Assembly: GCA_036267635.1 (NCBI GenBank)
Contig: DATAVR010000012.1
Coordinates: 46,013-110,012, forward strand
DNA: 64,000 nt
Direction of reading: 5' to 3'
From: JADGRB01 sp036267635
GTDB lineage: Bacteria; Myxococcota_A; Polyangia; Fen-1088
Each line of letters begins with the position of its first letter. Position 1 is the first letter of the stretch. This document shows, one piece after another, positions 25,468 through 33,796 of this stretch. The notes under the pieces were generated by a model, which searched no databases, was not told where the DNA came from, and saw nothing but the letters and a program-made list of their open reading frames with translations. The position numbers and the translations under genes were made by a program.

Positions 25468-27461
25468 TGACGGTCAAATCGAACGAGCCTGCCGTGCGCG
25501 TGCTGGTCGTCGAGGGTGAAGGCCTCGGCCAGGGGACGGTAGAGGGGATTCTGGGCGGGGCGCCGACCGGAAAGGTCGTGCGGGTCGCTTCGGTGACGCA
25601 GGCGCGTGAGCTCTGGCGGGGCGGCGGGTTCGACCTGGTGGTCGCGGCCGAGACGCGATTTCGCGACGTGCTGGACGGGATCTTCGCCTTCGTGGGGCTC
25701 TTCTCCACCGAGGGGGTCGTCCTCGACACGAACCAGGCGCCGCTGGCGGCCGGCGGTCTGCTTCGCGCGGACGTCGTCGGCCATCGCTTCGTCGATCTGC
25801 CCTGGTTCAGCCATTCCGAGATCGAGCGCGCGCGGATCGGCGAGGCGATCGCGGGCGCCGCGCGGGGCGAGGCGTCTCGCTTCGAGACGAACGTCCTGTC
25901 CGCCAAGAATGGAGTCGTCTACATCGACGCCGCGTTCGCTCCGTTGCCCGGCCCCGACGGCACGATCACCCGGGTGGTGGGGACGGGGGTCGACGTCACC
26001 GTCCGCCGCAAGGCCGAGCATGAGCTCCGCCGCAGCCGCGAGTTGCTGGCCGAGGCCCACCGCCTGGCGCGGGTCGGCAGCTGGGAGTGGGATGTCGGAA
26101 AGAACCAGGTCAGCTGGTCGGAGGAGCTGTTTCGGATCTACGATCTCGATCCCGCCCGGCACCTCCCGAGCTACGAGGCGTTCCTGGCCACCGTGCACCC
26201 CGACGATCGTGAGCACACGGGGACGGTGCTGCGCCTGGCGATGGAGAACGTCTCGGCGTTCGTCTACGACCACCGGATCGTTCGCCCGGACGGCAGCGTG
26301 CGGATGCTGCACACGCGGGGCGAGGTGGTCCCGGGAGCCGACGGCCGGGTCTGCCGCCTGGTGGGAAGCTGTTGGGATATCACCGATCGCTGGGAGGCGC
26401 TCCGGCGCGCGGAGAGCGCCCGGGCGGAGGCCGAGGCGGCCCGCCGCGAGATGGAGAACATTCTCGGGCGCGTCGCCGACGGCTTCGTCGCCCTCGACCA
26501 AGACTGGCGATATCGCTACGTCAACGAAAGCGGGGCCCGGGTGATGGGGCGGGACCCGCTTTCTCTGATCGGCAAGCGGATGTGGGACGAATTTCCCGAA
26601 ACGGTCGGGCACGAATTCCAGCGCGCCTGCGAGCGGGCCGTCGCGGAACAGCAGCCGGTTCACCTCTGGACGCATTACCCGCCCTGGGACAAGTGGTTCG
26701 ACGGTCGAATCCATCCTTCACCGGAGGGACTCTCGATCTTCTTCACCGACGTGACCGAACAGCAGAAGGCACAAGAGGACCTGCGCGCCTCGGCGGAGCA
26801 GCTGAGGGCGCTGGCGGCGCGCCTCTCAGAGATCCGCGAGGAAGAGCGGAAGTCGATCGCCCGGGAGCTGCACGATCAGGTCGGCCAGGCGCTGACCGCC
26901 CTGAAGCTCGACCTCGAATGGGCGCGCGGACAGGTCGACGCAGGAGCGCCGGCGGAGACCCGGAAGCGCCTGGCCGCGATGGAAGGGTTGCTCGATCAGA
27001 CGCTCGATACGACGCGACGGATCTCGGCCACGCTCCGGCCGGCGATCTTGGACGACCTGGGCCTGGCGGCGGCGATCCGTTGGCAAGCGGCGGAGTTCAC
27101 CCAGCGCACGGGGGTGGTCTGCGAGACGCGGCTGCCTGACGGCGATGATCCGATCGCCTCGGCCACCGCGCTGGCGCTGTTCCGGGTCCTGCAGGAAGCG
27201 CTCACCAACGTGGCGAGGCACGCTGGCGCGGAGCGGGTCCTCATCGAGCTATCGCTCGAGGGCTCGTCGGCGATTCTCACCATCGGCGACGACGGGCGCG
27301 GGATCGCGCCCGAGGCGCTGCGACGGCAAAACTCGCTCGGACTGATGGGGATGCGGGAGCGCGCGCTCGCCTTCGGTGGGGCGCTGGAGATCTCGGCGGA
27401 GGTCGGACGGGGAACGACGGTCACCGTTCGCGTGCCGGTCGGACCTCTCGGGAACGAATGA
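25467..27461 (+). CDS. Multi-PAS sensor histidine kinase, HisKA_3 type
   Basis: A 664-residue soluble kinase with GTG start. Residues 1-65 look like half of a receiver domain (VRVLVVEGEGLGQGTVEGIL, then FDLVVAAETR) without a phospho-acceptor motif. PAS domains lie at about 75-180, 195-310 (SWEWDVGKNQVSWSEELFRIY, a PAS_3 type) and 330-435. A coiled linker leads to HisKA_3 with His469 in SIARELHDQVGQALTALKL, then HATPase with EALTNVARHAGA, IGDDGRGIAP and NSLGLMGMRERAL. It overlaps the following receiver gene by ATGA, so that receiver is the obvious first partner. Confidence 0.88.
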   Translation: MTVKSNEPAVRVLVVEGEGLGQGTVEGILGGAPTGKVVRVASVTQARELWRGGGFDLVVAAETRFRDVLDGIFAFVGLFSTEGVVLDTNQAPLAAGGLLRADVVGHRFVDLPWFSHSEIERARIGEAIAGAARGEASRFETNVLSAKNGVVYIDAAFAPLPGPDGTITRVVGTGVDVTVRRKAEHELRRSRELLAEAHRLARVGSWEWDVGKNQVSWSEELFRIYDLDPARHLPSYEAFLATVHPDDREHTGTVLRLAMENVSAFVYDHRIVRPDGSVRMLHTRGEVVPGADGRVCRLVGSCWDITDRWEALRRAESARAEAEAARREMENILGRVADGFVALDQDWRYRYVNESGARVMGRDPLSLIGKRMWDEFPETVGHEFQRACERAVAEQQPVHLWTHYPPWDKWFDGRIHPSPEGLSIFFTDVTEQQKAQEDLRASAEQLRALAARLSEIREEERKSIARELHDQVGQALTALKLDLEWARGQVDAGAPAETRKRLAAMEGLLDQTLDTTRRISATLRPAILDDLGLAAAIRWQAAEFTQRTGVVCETRLPDGDDPIASATALALFRVLQEALTNVARHAGAERVLIELSLEGSSAILTIGDDGRGIAPEALRRQNSLGLMGMRERALAFGGALEISAEVGRGTTVTVRVPVGPLGNE

Positions 27462-27826
27462 AACGGATCCTCGTGGTGGACGACAGCCTGGCGCTGCGCG
27501 GCTCGCTGCGCGCGCTCTTGGCCGCGGAGTTCCCGGATGCGATCGTCGGCGAAGCGGCGGCCGCGTTGCCAGCGTTGGCCTTGGTTGCCGAGGAGGGCTG
27601 GGATCTGGTCCTCCTCGATCTCTCACTGCCGGATCGGGGGGGGGTCGAGACCCTGCGAGATCTTCGGAAGCTCCGCCCGAACCTGCCGGTGGTCGTCATG
27701 AGCCTGCACGGCGAGGCGGAGTACCGCGCGGCAATGTGCGCGGCGGGTGCCGTGGACTACATCTCGAAGGGGGGCTCGTCCCAGGCGATCGCGGCGAGCA
27801 TCCGGACGGCCCTGGGGAGCGGTTAG
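27458..27826 (+). CDS. Stand-alone receiver (REC) protein
   Basis: A 122-residue single receiver: acidic pair in KRILVVDDSLALRGS, phospho-acceptor Asp in LVLLDLSLPDRGG, Ser in VVMSLHGE and Lys in VDYISKGGS. It has no DNA-binding or other output domain. It is translationally coupled to the multi-PAS kinase. A NarL-type output is missing where HisKA_3 kinases usually have one, so signalling must pass to another protein. Its stop overlaps the convergent glycosyltransferase stop in TTAG. Confidence 0.87.
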   Translation: MKRILVVDDSLALRGSLRALLAAEFPDAIVGEAAAALPALALVAEEGWDLVLLDLSLPDRGGVETLRDLRKLRPNLPVVVMSLHGEAEYRAAMCAAGAVDYISKGGSSQAIAASIRTALGSG

Positions 27827-29067
27827 AGCGGGAGGCGCCCGACCAGCGCGCGGAGCAGCTCGTTCCAGCGGTCGTTGATGACCTTCTTCGAGAACTCCCG
27901 CTGGTAGACGGCGAAGGCGTTTCCTTGCCAGCGGGCGAGATCGTCCGGTTGGCGGGTGAGCGCGTGCAAGCGGTCGACGACCGGCGCGAGAGCGCCGCCG
28001 TCGAGCGTGAGGCCGAGGTCGTACTGCCCGATCCAGCGCGCGATCTCCGAGTCGCCCGGCCCAGCGTAGAGCAGCGGACGCCCCACGGCCAGCGAGCCGA
28101 AGAACTTCGACGGCACCACGATGCCCGCCCACTCGGGTTGCAGGCTGACCAGATGAAGGTCGGCGGCGGCGAGCCGCGGCTGGAGCGCCACCTCCTCGGC
28201 GAACGGGATCAGGGTGACGTTCGTGTCGGCGGCCGTGACCGCCGCGGCCAGCTCGTCCTGTCGATTGCCGCGTGACGAAAAGCAGAAGGTGACGTCGTCG
28301 CCCGAGCGCGCCCGGCAGGCCCGGGCCAGCGCCAGGAACGCGCGATGGTCGTGGGCACGTCCCATCGTTCCGGAGTAGAGCAGGGCGAGCTTGGCCCGCG
28401 GATAGAGCGCGGCCCGGACATTCGGATCGGCGACGGCGACGCCGGGCGGCTCGCCCAGGGCCCAGGGGACCAGCGTCCGTTGCATGGCGCCGGTGCCGTA
28501 GGCGGCCAGGCGCTCTTGCATGCGTGGCCCGATGTCGACCAGCGCGTCGTAGGCGCCGTAGCCCCACTTCATGAGCTGCCGGGCGGCCGGCATCAGTAGG
28601 TTGATCGCGGCGTCGCCGTCGCCGTCGCTCTTTTCGGCGGCGATCGCCTCGGGATAGAGGTCGAAGCACCAGTGGACGAGCGCGGCGCGCGGCTGCAGCA
28701 GGCGGAGCCCGCGCCCGAGCGCCGGCGAGAAGGCCGGATCGGAGCCGACGACGATCGCGTCGAACGGCCCGAGCTGGGCGATGCGCGCCAGCCAGGCCGC
28801 CATCATCCAGCCGCTGTTCGCCAGCCGCTGGAGGGGGCGCGCCTGCGTCCAGGGGGGGCGGAAGACGCGGTGGATGGCCACGCCGTTCCAGCTCTCGAAT
28901 GAATCGAACCTGCTTGAGGGGTCGAAGCACGACCGGTTGCTGGTGACGACGCTGACCTCCCAGCCGCGCCGCTGCTGCTCGAGGGCGAAGTCGCTGAAGA
29001 TTCTGGCGCTGACGACCTCGTCGGGGTGGAAGAAGTGATACGCGAGCAGAAGCCGCGGCACGCTCAC
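27823..29067 (-). CDS. Glycosyltransferase, family 4-like
   Basis: A 414-residue protein. GTG at 29067 overlaps the galM stop (GTGA) and gives the classic start VPRLLLAYHFFHPDEVVSARIF of GT4-type transferases. The N-terminal Rossmann half extends to about 170. The C-terminal half contains LALLYSGTMGRAHDHRAFL and the nucleotide-sugar site VVPSKFFGSLAVGRPLLYAGP, with the conserved acidic residue that follows shifted (GDSEIARW). The acceptor is unknown. Position at the end of the xylA-xylB-galM unit suggests co-expression with sugar catabolism rather than a capsule locus. Confidence 0.78.
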   Translation of the reverse strand: MSVPRLLLAYHFFHPDEVVSARIFSDFALEQQRRGWEVSVVTSNRSCFDPSSRFDSFESWNGVAIHRVFRPPWTQARPLQRLANSGWMMAAWLARIAQLGPFDAIVVGSDPAFSPALGRGLRLLQPRAALVHWCFDLYPEAIAAEKSDGDGDAAINLLMPAARQLMKWGYGAYDALVDIGPRMQERLAAYGTGAMQRTLVPWALGEPPGVAVADPNVRAALYPRAKLALLYSGTMGRAHDHRAFLALARACRARSGDDVTFCFSSRGNRQDELAAAVTAADTNVTLIPFAEEVALQPRLAAADLHLVSLQPEWAGIVVPSKFFGSLAVGRPLLYAGPGDSEIARWIGQYDLGLTLDGGALAPVVDRLHALTRQPDDLARWQGNAFAVYQREFSKKVINDRWNELLRALVGRLPL

Positions 29068-30032
29068 TCCCGGTCGGTCGAGAAGGCGTAGACGACGGTG
29101 TGGCGGTAGGTGTCTCCGGGGTGCAGGAGCACCTGGCTCCGCCACTCGGGGACATTGACGGCGTTCGGGAAGGACTGCGTCTCGAGGCAGATCCCGCCGT
29201 GGCGCAGGTGGGTGACGCCGCGCCCGGAGGTCGAGCCGTCGAGAAACTTTCCCGCATAGACCTGCAGCCCCGGCTGATCGCTCGTCACGGTCATGGTGCG
29301 GCCTGACTTCGGATCGGAAAGCCGCGCGACGGCGCGCATCGGTCCCGTGGTGTGGCCGACGACGAAGTTGTGATCGAGCTCGGGCGAGACGCGCCGCAAG
29401 GAGCGATAGTCGAGCGGCGTGCCGGCGACCTCTTCGACGGCGCCCGTCGGCACCACCGGATCGCCGGGCGTGTAGGCGTCGGCGGCCACCGTCAGCAGGT
29501 GGTCGAGGACGGTGCCGGTCCCGGCGAGATTCCAGTAGCTGTGCTGGGTCAGGTTGATGGGCGTCGGTTGATCGGCGGTCGCGCTCATCTCGAGGCGGAG
29601 CTGGTTGTCGTCGGTGAGCGTGTAGACCGCCCGCACGTCGACCGCGCCGGGATAGCCGGCGTCGCCTTCGGGCGCGCGGTGAAAGAGGGTGAGAGCGGCG
29701 CGCTCGCGTTGCTCGGGCGCGACGGTCCAGGTGGCCCGATACCAGCCGCGGCGGCCGCCGTGCAGGTGGTGGGGCGGGTCGTTGGCCTCGAGGTGATAGG
29801 TCACCCCGTTGAGCGTGAAGCGCGCGTCGCGGATCCGGTTCGACACCCGGCCACAGATCGCGCCCAGAAAAAAATTCTGCGCGGCGTAGGCCGCGGCGTC
29901 GTCGAGCCCCAGCACGACGTTGCCCAGCTGGCCGTCGCGATCGGGGACCTGCAACTCGACCAGCGTGGCGCCGAAGGGGAGGATCTTCGCCGACGCGCCG
30001 CGCGCGTTGACCAGCGTGTGTAGGCCGGTCAT
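29064..30032 (-). CDS. galM: Aldose 1-epimerase (mutarotase)
   Basis: A 322-residue protein interconverting alpha and beta anomers of aldoses. Family motifs: GRVSNRIRDARFTLNG near 65, HLHGGRRGWYRATW, catalytic His in NLTQHSYWNLAG, substrate Asp in DYRSLR and catalytic Glu in GGICLETQSFPNAVN. It has no signal peptide, so it acts in the cytoplasm. It overlaps xylB by 4 bases and the glycosyltransferase by 4 bases. In this context it would speed delivery of the anomer used by xylose isomerase. Confidence 0.9.
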   Translation of the reverse strand: MTGLHTLVNARGASAKILPFGATLVELQVPDRDGQLGNVVLGLDDAAAYAAQNFFLGAICGRVSNRIRDARFTLNGVTYHLEANDPPHHLHGGRRGWYRATWTVAPEQRERAALTLFHRAPEGDAGYPGAVDVRAVYTLTDDNQLRLEMSATADQPTPINLTQHSYWNLAGTGTVLDHLLTVAADAYTPGDPVVPTGAVEEVAGTPLDYRSLRRVSPELDHNFVVGHTTGPMRAVARLSDPKSGRTMTVTSDQPGLQVYAGKFLDGSTSGRGVTHLRHGGICLETQSFPNAVNVPEWRSQVLLHPGDTYRHTVVYAFSTDRE

Positions 30033-31501
30033 CGTGCCGCGCGCAGCGCTGGATACAGTCGCTGGAAGCGGCCGTACGGCTCGTCGTAGGCGCGGTGCAC
30101 GTCGGGGCGAGGCGCGACGGCCGGGCGGCGGCGGATCGTCTTCGCCGCGTCGGCGACGCTGGCGAAGGCGCCGGCGCCGACGGCGGCCAGCAGCGCGGCG
30201 CCGAGCGCGGGCCCTTCCGGCTGATCGACCGGCACGACCGGTTTGCCGTAGACGTCGGCCTGAAGCTGCCGCACGAAGGGCGCGTTGGCGCCGCCGCCGG
30301 TGATCAGCACCTCGGGAACGTCGACGCCGAGCGTTTCAATGATGGCCAGGCTGTCGCGCAGACCGAAGCAGATCCCTTCCAGCACCGCGCGCGTCAGGTG
30401 CGCGCGCGTGTGCGCCAGCGAGATGCCGACGAACGCACCGCGCGCGTCGGCGTCACGGTGGGGCGTCCGCTCACCTTGGAGATAGGGAAGGAACGTCAAC
30501 CCCAGCGCCCCCGGCGGGACGCGCACCGCCTCTTTGTTGAGGAGCTCGGCGCCGTCCTTCTTCTTGGCCAGCTCGCGCGCCAGCTCGCGCTGATGCCAGG
30601 CGAAGGCGCCCCCCGCGGTGAGCATCACGCCCATCACGTACCAGGTGTCGGGGACGGCGTGACAAAAGGTGTGCGCGCGCATCCCGGGATCGACCTTGGG
30701 CGCTGCCGTCGGGCAGACGACCGTCCCCGAGGTCCCCCAGCTGACCACCACCGCGCCGGGCGCCACCGCCCCGACACCGACGGCCCCGCAGGCGTTGTCC
30801 GCGCCGCCCCCCACGATCGGCGTGCCAGCGGTGAGGCCGGTCGCCGCCGCGGCGCGCGCCGAGACGGTGCCGAGCAGGTCGGTCGAGCCGGCAACATCAG
30901 GAAGCAGCGACGGTGCCAGCTCCATCGCGTCGAGCATCTCGCGGCTCCAGCGTCGATTGGCCACGTCGAGCAGCAGCGTTCCCGCCGCGTCGGAGTACTC
31001 GGTCGCCAGCGTCCCCGAGAGCTGCAATCGAATGTAGTCCTTGGGCAGCAGGACCTTGGCAAGGCGCGCGAAAGCGGCCGGCTCGTTGTCGCGCAGCCAG
31101 AGGATCTTCGGCAGCGTGAACCCCTCCATCGGAGGGTTGGCGACCCAGGCCCGCAGCGACGCCTCGTCGACGCGGGCGGCGATCGCTCGACACTGCGCGG
31201 TGGTCCGTCCGTCGCACCAGAGGAGAGCCGGGCGGATCACCTTGTTGGCCCTGTCGAGGAAGACCGAGGAGTGCATCTGTCCCGACAACCCAATGGCGTC
31301 GATCTTTCGCTTGCCGACGGCGCGCTTGATCGCGCGCATCGCGGCCTTCCACCAGTCGGCGGGGCTCTGCTCCGCCCAGCCGGGCTGCGGGACGCGCATC
31401 GCCAGCGGTTCGCTGGCGCGCGCGACCGCTCGCCCACGGCCGTCGATGACCAACGCCTTGACGTTGGTCGTCCCGACGTCGATGCCCAAAAAGAAAGACA
31501 T
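30029..31501 (-). CDS. xylB: Xylulokinase
   Basis: A 490-residue FGGY-family kinase that phosphorylates D-xylulose to xylulose 5-phosphate. N-terminal FGGY motif FLGIDVGTTNVKALVID, substrate loop SGQMHSSVFLD, ALLWCDGRT, catalytic Asp in GGGADNACGAVG, the ATP-binding LPYLQGERTPHRDADARG and C-terminal VLITGGGANAPFVRQLQAD. The ATG is at 31501; a TTG one codon upstream is also open. The gene follows xylA after 33 bp through two overlapping micro-ORFs with no clear ribosome site of its own. Confidence 0.92.
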   Translation of the reverse strand: MSFFLGIDVGTTNVKALVIDGRGRAVARASEPLAMRVPQPGWAEQSPADWWKAAMRAIKRAVGKRKIDAIGLSGQMHSSVFLDRANKVIRPALLWCDGRTTAQCRAIAARVDEASLRAWVANPPMEGFTLPKILWLRDNEPAAFARLAKVLLPKDYIRLQLSGTLATEYSDAAGTLLLDVANRRWSREMLDAMELAPSLLPDVAGSTDLLGTVSARAAAATGLTAGTPIVGGGADNACGAVGVGAVAPGAVVVSWGTSGTVVCPTAAPKVDPGMRAHTFCHAVPDTWYVMGVMLTAGGAFAWHQRELARELAKKKDGAELLNKEAVRVPPGALGLTFLPYLQGERTPHRDADARGAFVGISLAHTRAHLTRAVLEGICFGLRDSLAIIETLGVDVPEVLITGGGANAPFVRQLQADVYGKPVVPVDQPEGPALGAALLAAVGAGAFASVADAAKTIRRRPAVAPRPDVHRAYDEPYGRFQRLYPALRAAR

Positions 31502-31538
31502 CAAAAAGACATCACCAGGACATCTGTCGGGTCGTCAT
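31501..31538 (-). other. Two coupled micro-ORFs linking xylA to xylB
   Basis: Reading 5' to 3' on the minus strand, the xylA stop overlaps an ATG as ATGA and opens an 8-codon frame MTTRQMSW (31538-31512). Its TGA overlaps the next ATG as TGATG, opening a 3-codon frame MSF (31512-31501). Its TGA again overlaps, as TGATG, the ATG of xylB. Ribosomes finishing xylA could therefore step through both frames into xylB. The arrangement is seen directly; function is inference. Confidence 0.5.
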
Positions 31539-32740
31539 CTAACGCCGAGCAGGACCTCGGTGGTCAGCTGATCGAGCCGCTCGAACTCGAACCCCTTCAC
31601 CGCCATGGCCGGCGCATCGAACGTGTGCGCCTTGAGCGCCGCGGCCGTCTTCTTGTCGTACTTGAAGTGCGGGCCGAGGCCGGCGGTCAGCGTGGTGTTG
31701 CGCTTCTCCTGCGTGGCGAGGATCTCGCGAATCTCGGCGTCGGCGTGGAAGCGCGCCACCTTGTCCTTGAGGATCAGGTAGGAGCGCATGCTGTAGTAGG
31801 CGAAGTCCCAGACGCCCTGCTCGTCCTCGGTGCGGTAGGCGTGGCTGTCGAAGTGACGCATCCCGTCCCAGCGCGAGTCCTCCAGCAGCTTGACCAGGAA
31901 GAAGGCGCCCTTTTGATCCTCGCTGGCGAAGCGAAGATCCTGATCGTAGCGGCCCGGCTTCTGGCCGTTCAGATCGATGTGGAACAGCTTGCCCGCCTCG
32001 AGCGCCTGGCCGACGCCGTGCGAAAAGTCGAGCCCGGGCATCACCTCGTGCGCCACCTCGGGGTTCACGCCGACCATCTCGTGGTGATCGAGCGTGTAGA
32101 TGAAGGCGAGCATGTGACCGGTCGTCGGCAGGAAGATGTCGCCGCGCGGCTCGTTCGGCTTGGCCTCCAGCGCGAACTTCAGGTTGTAGTTGTTGTCGCG
32201 CACGTACTCGCAGAGGAAGTTCATCGCCTCCCGGAATCGTTTCACCGCGTCCCGAGGATCCTTGGCGGCGTTGGTCTCGAGGCCCTCGCGACCGCCCCAG
32301 AACACGTAGATCGTGGCGCCGAGATCGACACCCAGATCAATGGCGCGCATGGTCTTCGACAGCGCGAGCGCCCGGATGCCGGCGTCGTTGCTGGTGAAGG
32401 CCCCCTCGCGGAAGACCGGCTGCGAGAAGAGGTTGGTGGTCGCCATCGGGACCTTCATCCCCGTCTCGGCGAGAGCGCCCTTGAACTCGCGGACGATCTT
32501 CTCGCGCTCGGCCGGCGTGGCCTCGAACGGAATCAGATCCTCGTCGTGCAAGTTGACGCCGTAGGCGCCCAGCTTGCTGAGCTCGTGGACAATCTTCACC
32601 GGCGGCAGCACCTCTCGCACGGCGTGGCCGAACGGGTCGCGGCCGGTGTTGCCGACCGTCCAGAGACCGAAGGTGAAGTGGTCCTCGGGGCGGGGCGTGA
32701 ACTTATCATTTGGGTAACGCGAATGAGAAGATCGGGTCAT
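31535..32740 (-). CDS. xylA: Xylose isomerase, class I
   Basis: A 401-residue enzyme converting D-xylose to D-xylulose. Active-site residues are in place: His65 and Asp68 in YGVNLHDEDL, metal ligands Glu192 (ALEAKPNEPRGD), Glu228 and His231 (VNPEVAHE), Asp256 (HIDLNGQ), and Asp266/Asp268 in RYDQDL. The length and FTFGLWTVGNTGRDPFG opening match the shorter (Streptomyces-type) class. The start at 32740 is the first ATG before the conserved core. The first 12 codons are AT-richer than the rest. The start lies only 28 bp from the divergent sugar-binding protein gene. Confidence 0.94.
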   Translation of the reverse strand: MTRSSHSRYPNDKFTPRPEDHFTFGLWTVGNTGRDPFGHAVREVLPPVKIVHELSKLGAYGVNLHDEDLIPFEATPAEREKIVREFKGALAETGMKVPMATTNLFSQPVFREGAFTSNDAGIRALALSKTMRAIDLGVDLGATIYVFWGGREGLETNAAKDPRDAVKRFREAMNFLCEYVRDNNYNLKFALEAKPNEPRGDIFLPTTGHMLAFIYTLDHHEMVGVNPEVAHEVMPGLDFSHGVGQALEAGKLFHIDLNGQKPGRYDQDLRFASEDQKGAFFLVKLLEDSRWDGMRHFDSHAYRTEDEQGVWDFAYYSMRSYLILKDKVARFHADAEIREILATQEKRNTTLTAGLGPHFKYDKKTAAALKAHTFDAPAMAVKGFEFERLDQLTTEVLLGVR

Positions 32741-32768
32741 GGCGCGTAGGTTACTATCCCGGCCCATC

Positions 32769-33779
32769 ATGACAAAGCACTCAATGCGAGGCTGTGGCGG
32801 AATCGCCGCTCTGTTTGGAGTTCTCATTTTTGGCGCGGCTTGCAACCGCGCGCCGAGCGGCGCCGCCTCCGGCGGAGGCGCCACCCCCGCGCCCGCGTTG
32901 GTCAAGCTGGCCTTCATCACCAACAACACCAGCGAGTTTTGGAAGATCGCCGGCGCCGGAATTCACAAATATGAGAAGGAGGCCAAGGTCCAGGTCGACC
33001 TCAAGCTTCCTGCCAGCGGCACCGCGGAAAACCAGAATCAGATCCTGCAGGACCTGGCCAGCCAAGGTTACGGCGGGATCGCCATCAGCGTGATCGCCCC
33101 CAACGACCAGGTGGCGTTGTTGGACAAGGTCGCCGAGAAGACCAACCTCATCACTTTCGACTCCGACGCGCCGAAGTCGAAGCGCCTGCTCTACATCGGG
33201 ACCAACAATTACGAAGCGGGGAAGGTGCTCGGCAGCCGCATCGTCGCGCTCTTGCCGAAGGGGGGAAAGATCGCGGTCTTCGTCGGCACCTTCGCCGCCG
33301 ACAACGCCGCGGCCCGGCTCAAGGGGATCGAGGACGTCGTCGCCGGACACAACATCGAGATCATCGACAAGCGCGAGGACAACACCGACCGGGCCAAGGC
33401 GCGCGCCAACGTCGAGGACATCGTCAACGCGCACCACGACCTGGCCATGGTGGTCGGCCTTTACAATTACAACGGGCCGGCGATCGCGGCGGCGCTGGAC
33501 GGGCTCGGCAAGAAAGGGAAGGTTCTGGCCGCGGTGTTCGACGAGGACGACGGGACGCTCGACGGCATCGAGAGCGGCGCCATCCAGGTCACCGTCGTGC
33601 AGAAGCCCTTCATGTTCGGCTACCTCGCCTCCAAGTGGATGCATGAGCTGGCGACCAAGGGTGAAGCCGCCAAGGCAACGATTCCAGCCAGCCGCAGCAT
33701 CGACACCGGCGTCGATTTGATCGATAAAAGCAACGTCGCCGGCTTCAAAGCCAAGCTGGCCGAGCTCAAGCGTTCGTAA
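32769..33779 (+). CDS. Sugar ABC transporter substrate-binding lipoprotein (type I, RbsB/XylF-like)
   Basis: A 336-residue periplasmic binding protein. Signal MTKHSMRGCGGIAALFGVLIFGAAC with lipobox FGAAC, then a Gly/Pro linker and a type I binding fold: KLAFITNNTSEFWKIAGAGI, SQGYGGIAISVIAPNDQV, FDSDAPKSKRLLYIGTNN and QVTVVQKPFMFGYLASKWM. ATGs at 32739 and 32784 are alternatives. Linkage to the ATPase and permease genes downstream and divergence from xylA favour a pentose such as xylose as ligand, but the pocket cannot be read from sequence alone. Confidence 0.88.
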   Translation: MTKHSMRGCGGIAALFGVLIFGAACNRAPSGAASGGGATPAPALVKLAFITNNTSEFWKIAGAGIHKYEKEAKVQVDLKLPASGTAENQNQILQDLASQGYGGIAISVIAPNDQVALLDKVAEKTNLITFDSDAPKSKRLLYIGTNNYEAGKVLGSRIVALLPKGGKIAVFVGTFAADNAAARLKGIEDVVAGHNIEIIDKREDNTDRAKARANVEDIVNAHHDLAMVVGLYNYNGPAIAAALDGLGKKGKVLAAVFDEDDGTLDGIESGAIQVTVVQKPFMFGYLASKWMHELATKGEAAKATIPASRSIDTGVDLIDKSNVAGFKAKLAELKRS

Positions 33780-33796
33780 GCAAGCACAGATCCTCC

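Noticed and set aside
32738..32929. Longer xylose isomerase reading starting at 32929
   Set aside because: The extra N-terminal residues have no similarity to the family and would overlap the divergent binding-protein gene; ATG at 32740 gives the normal length.
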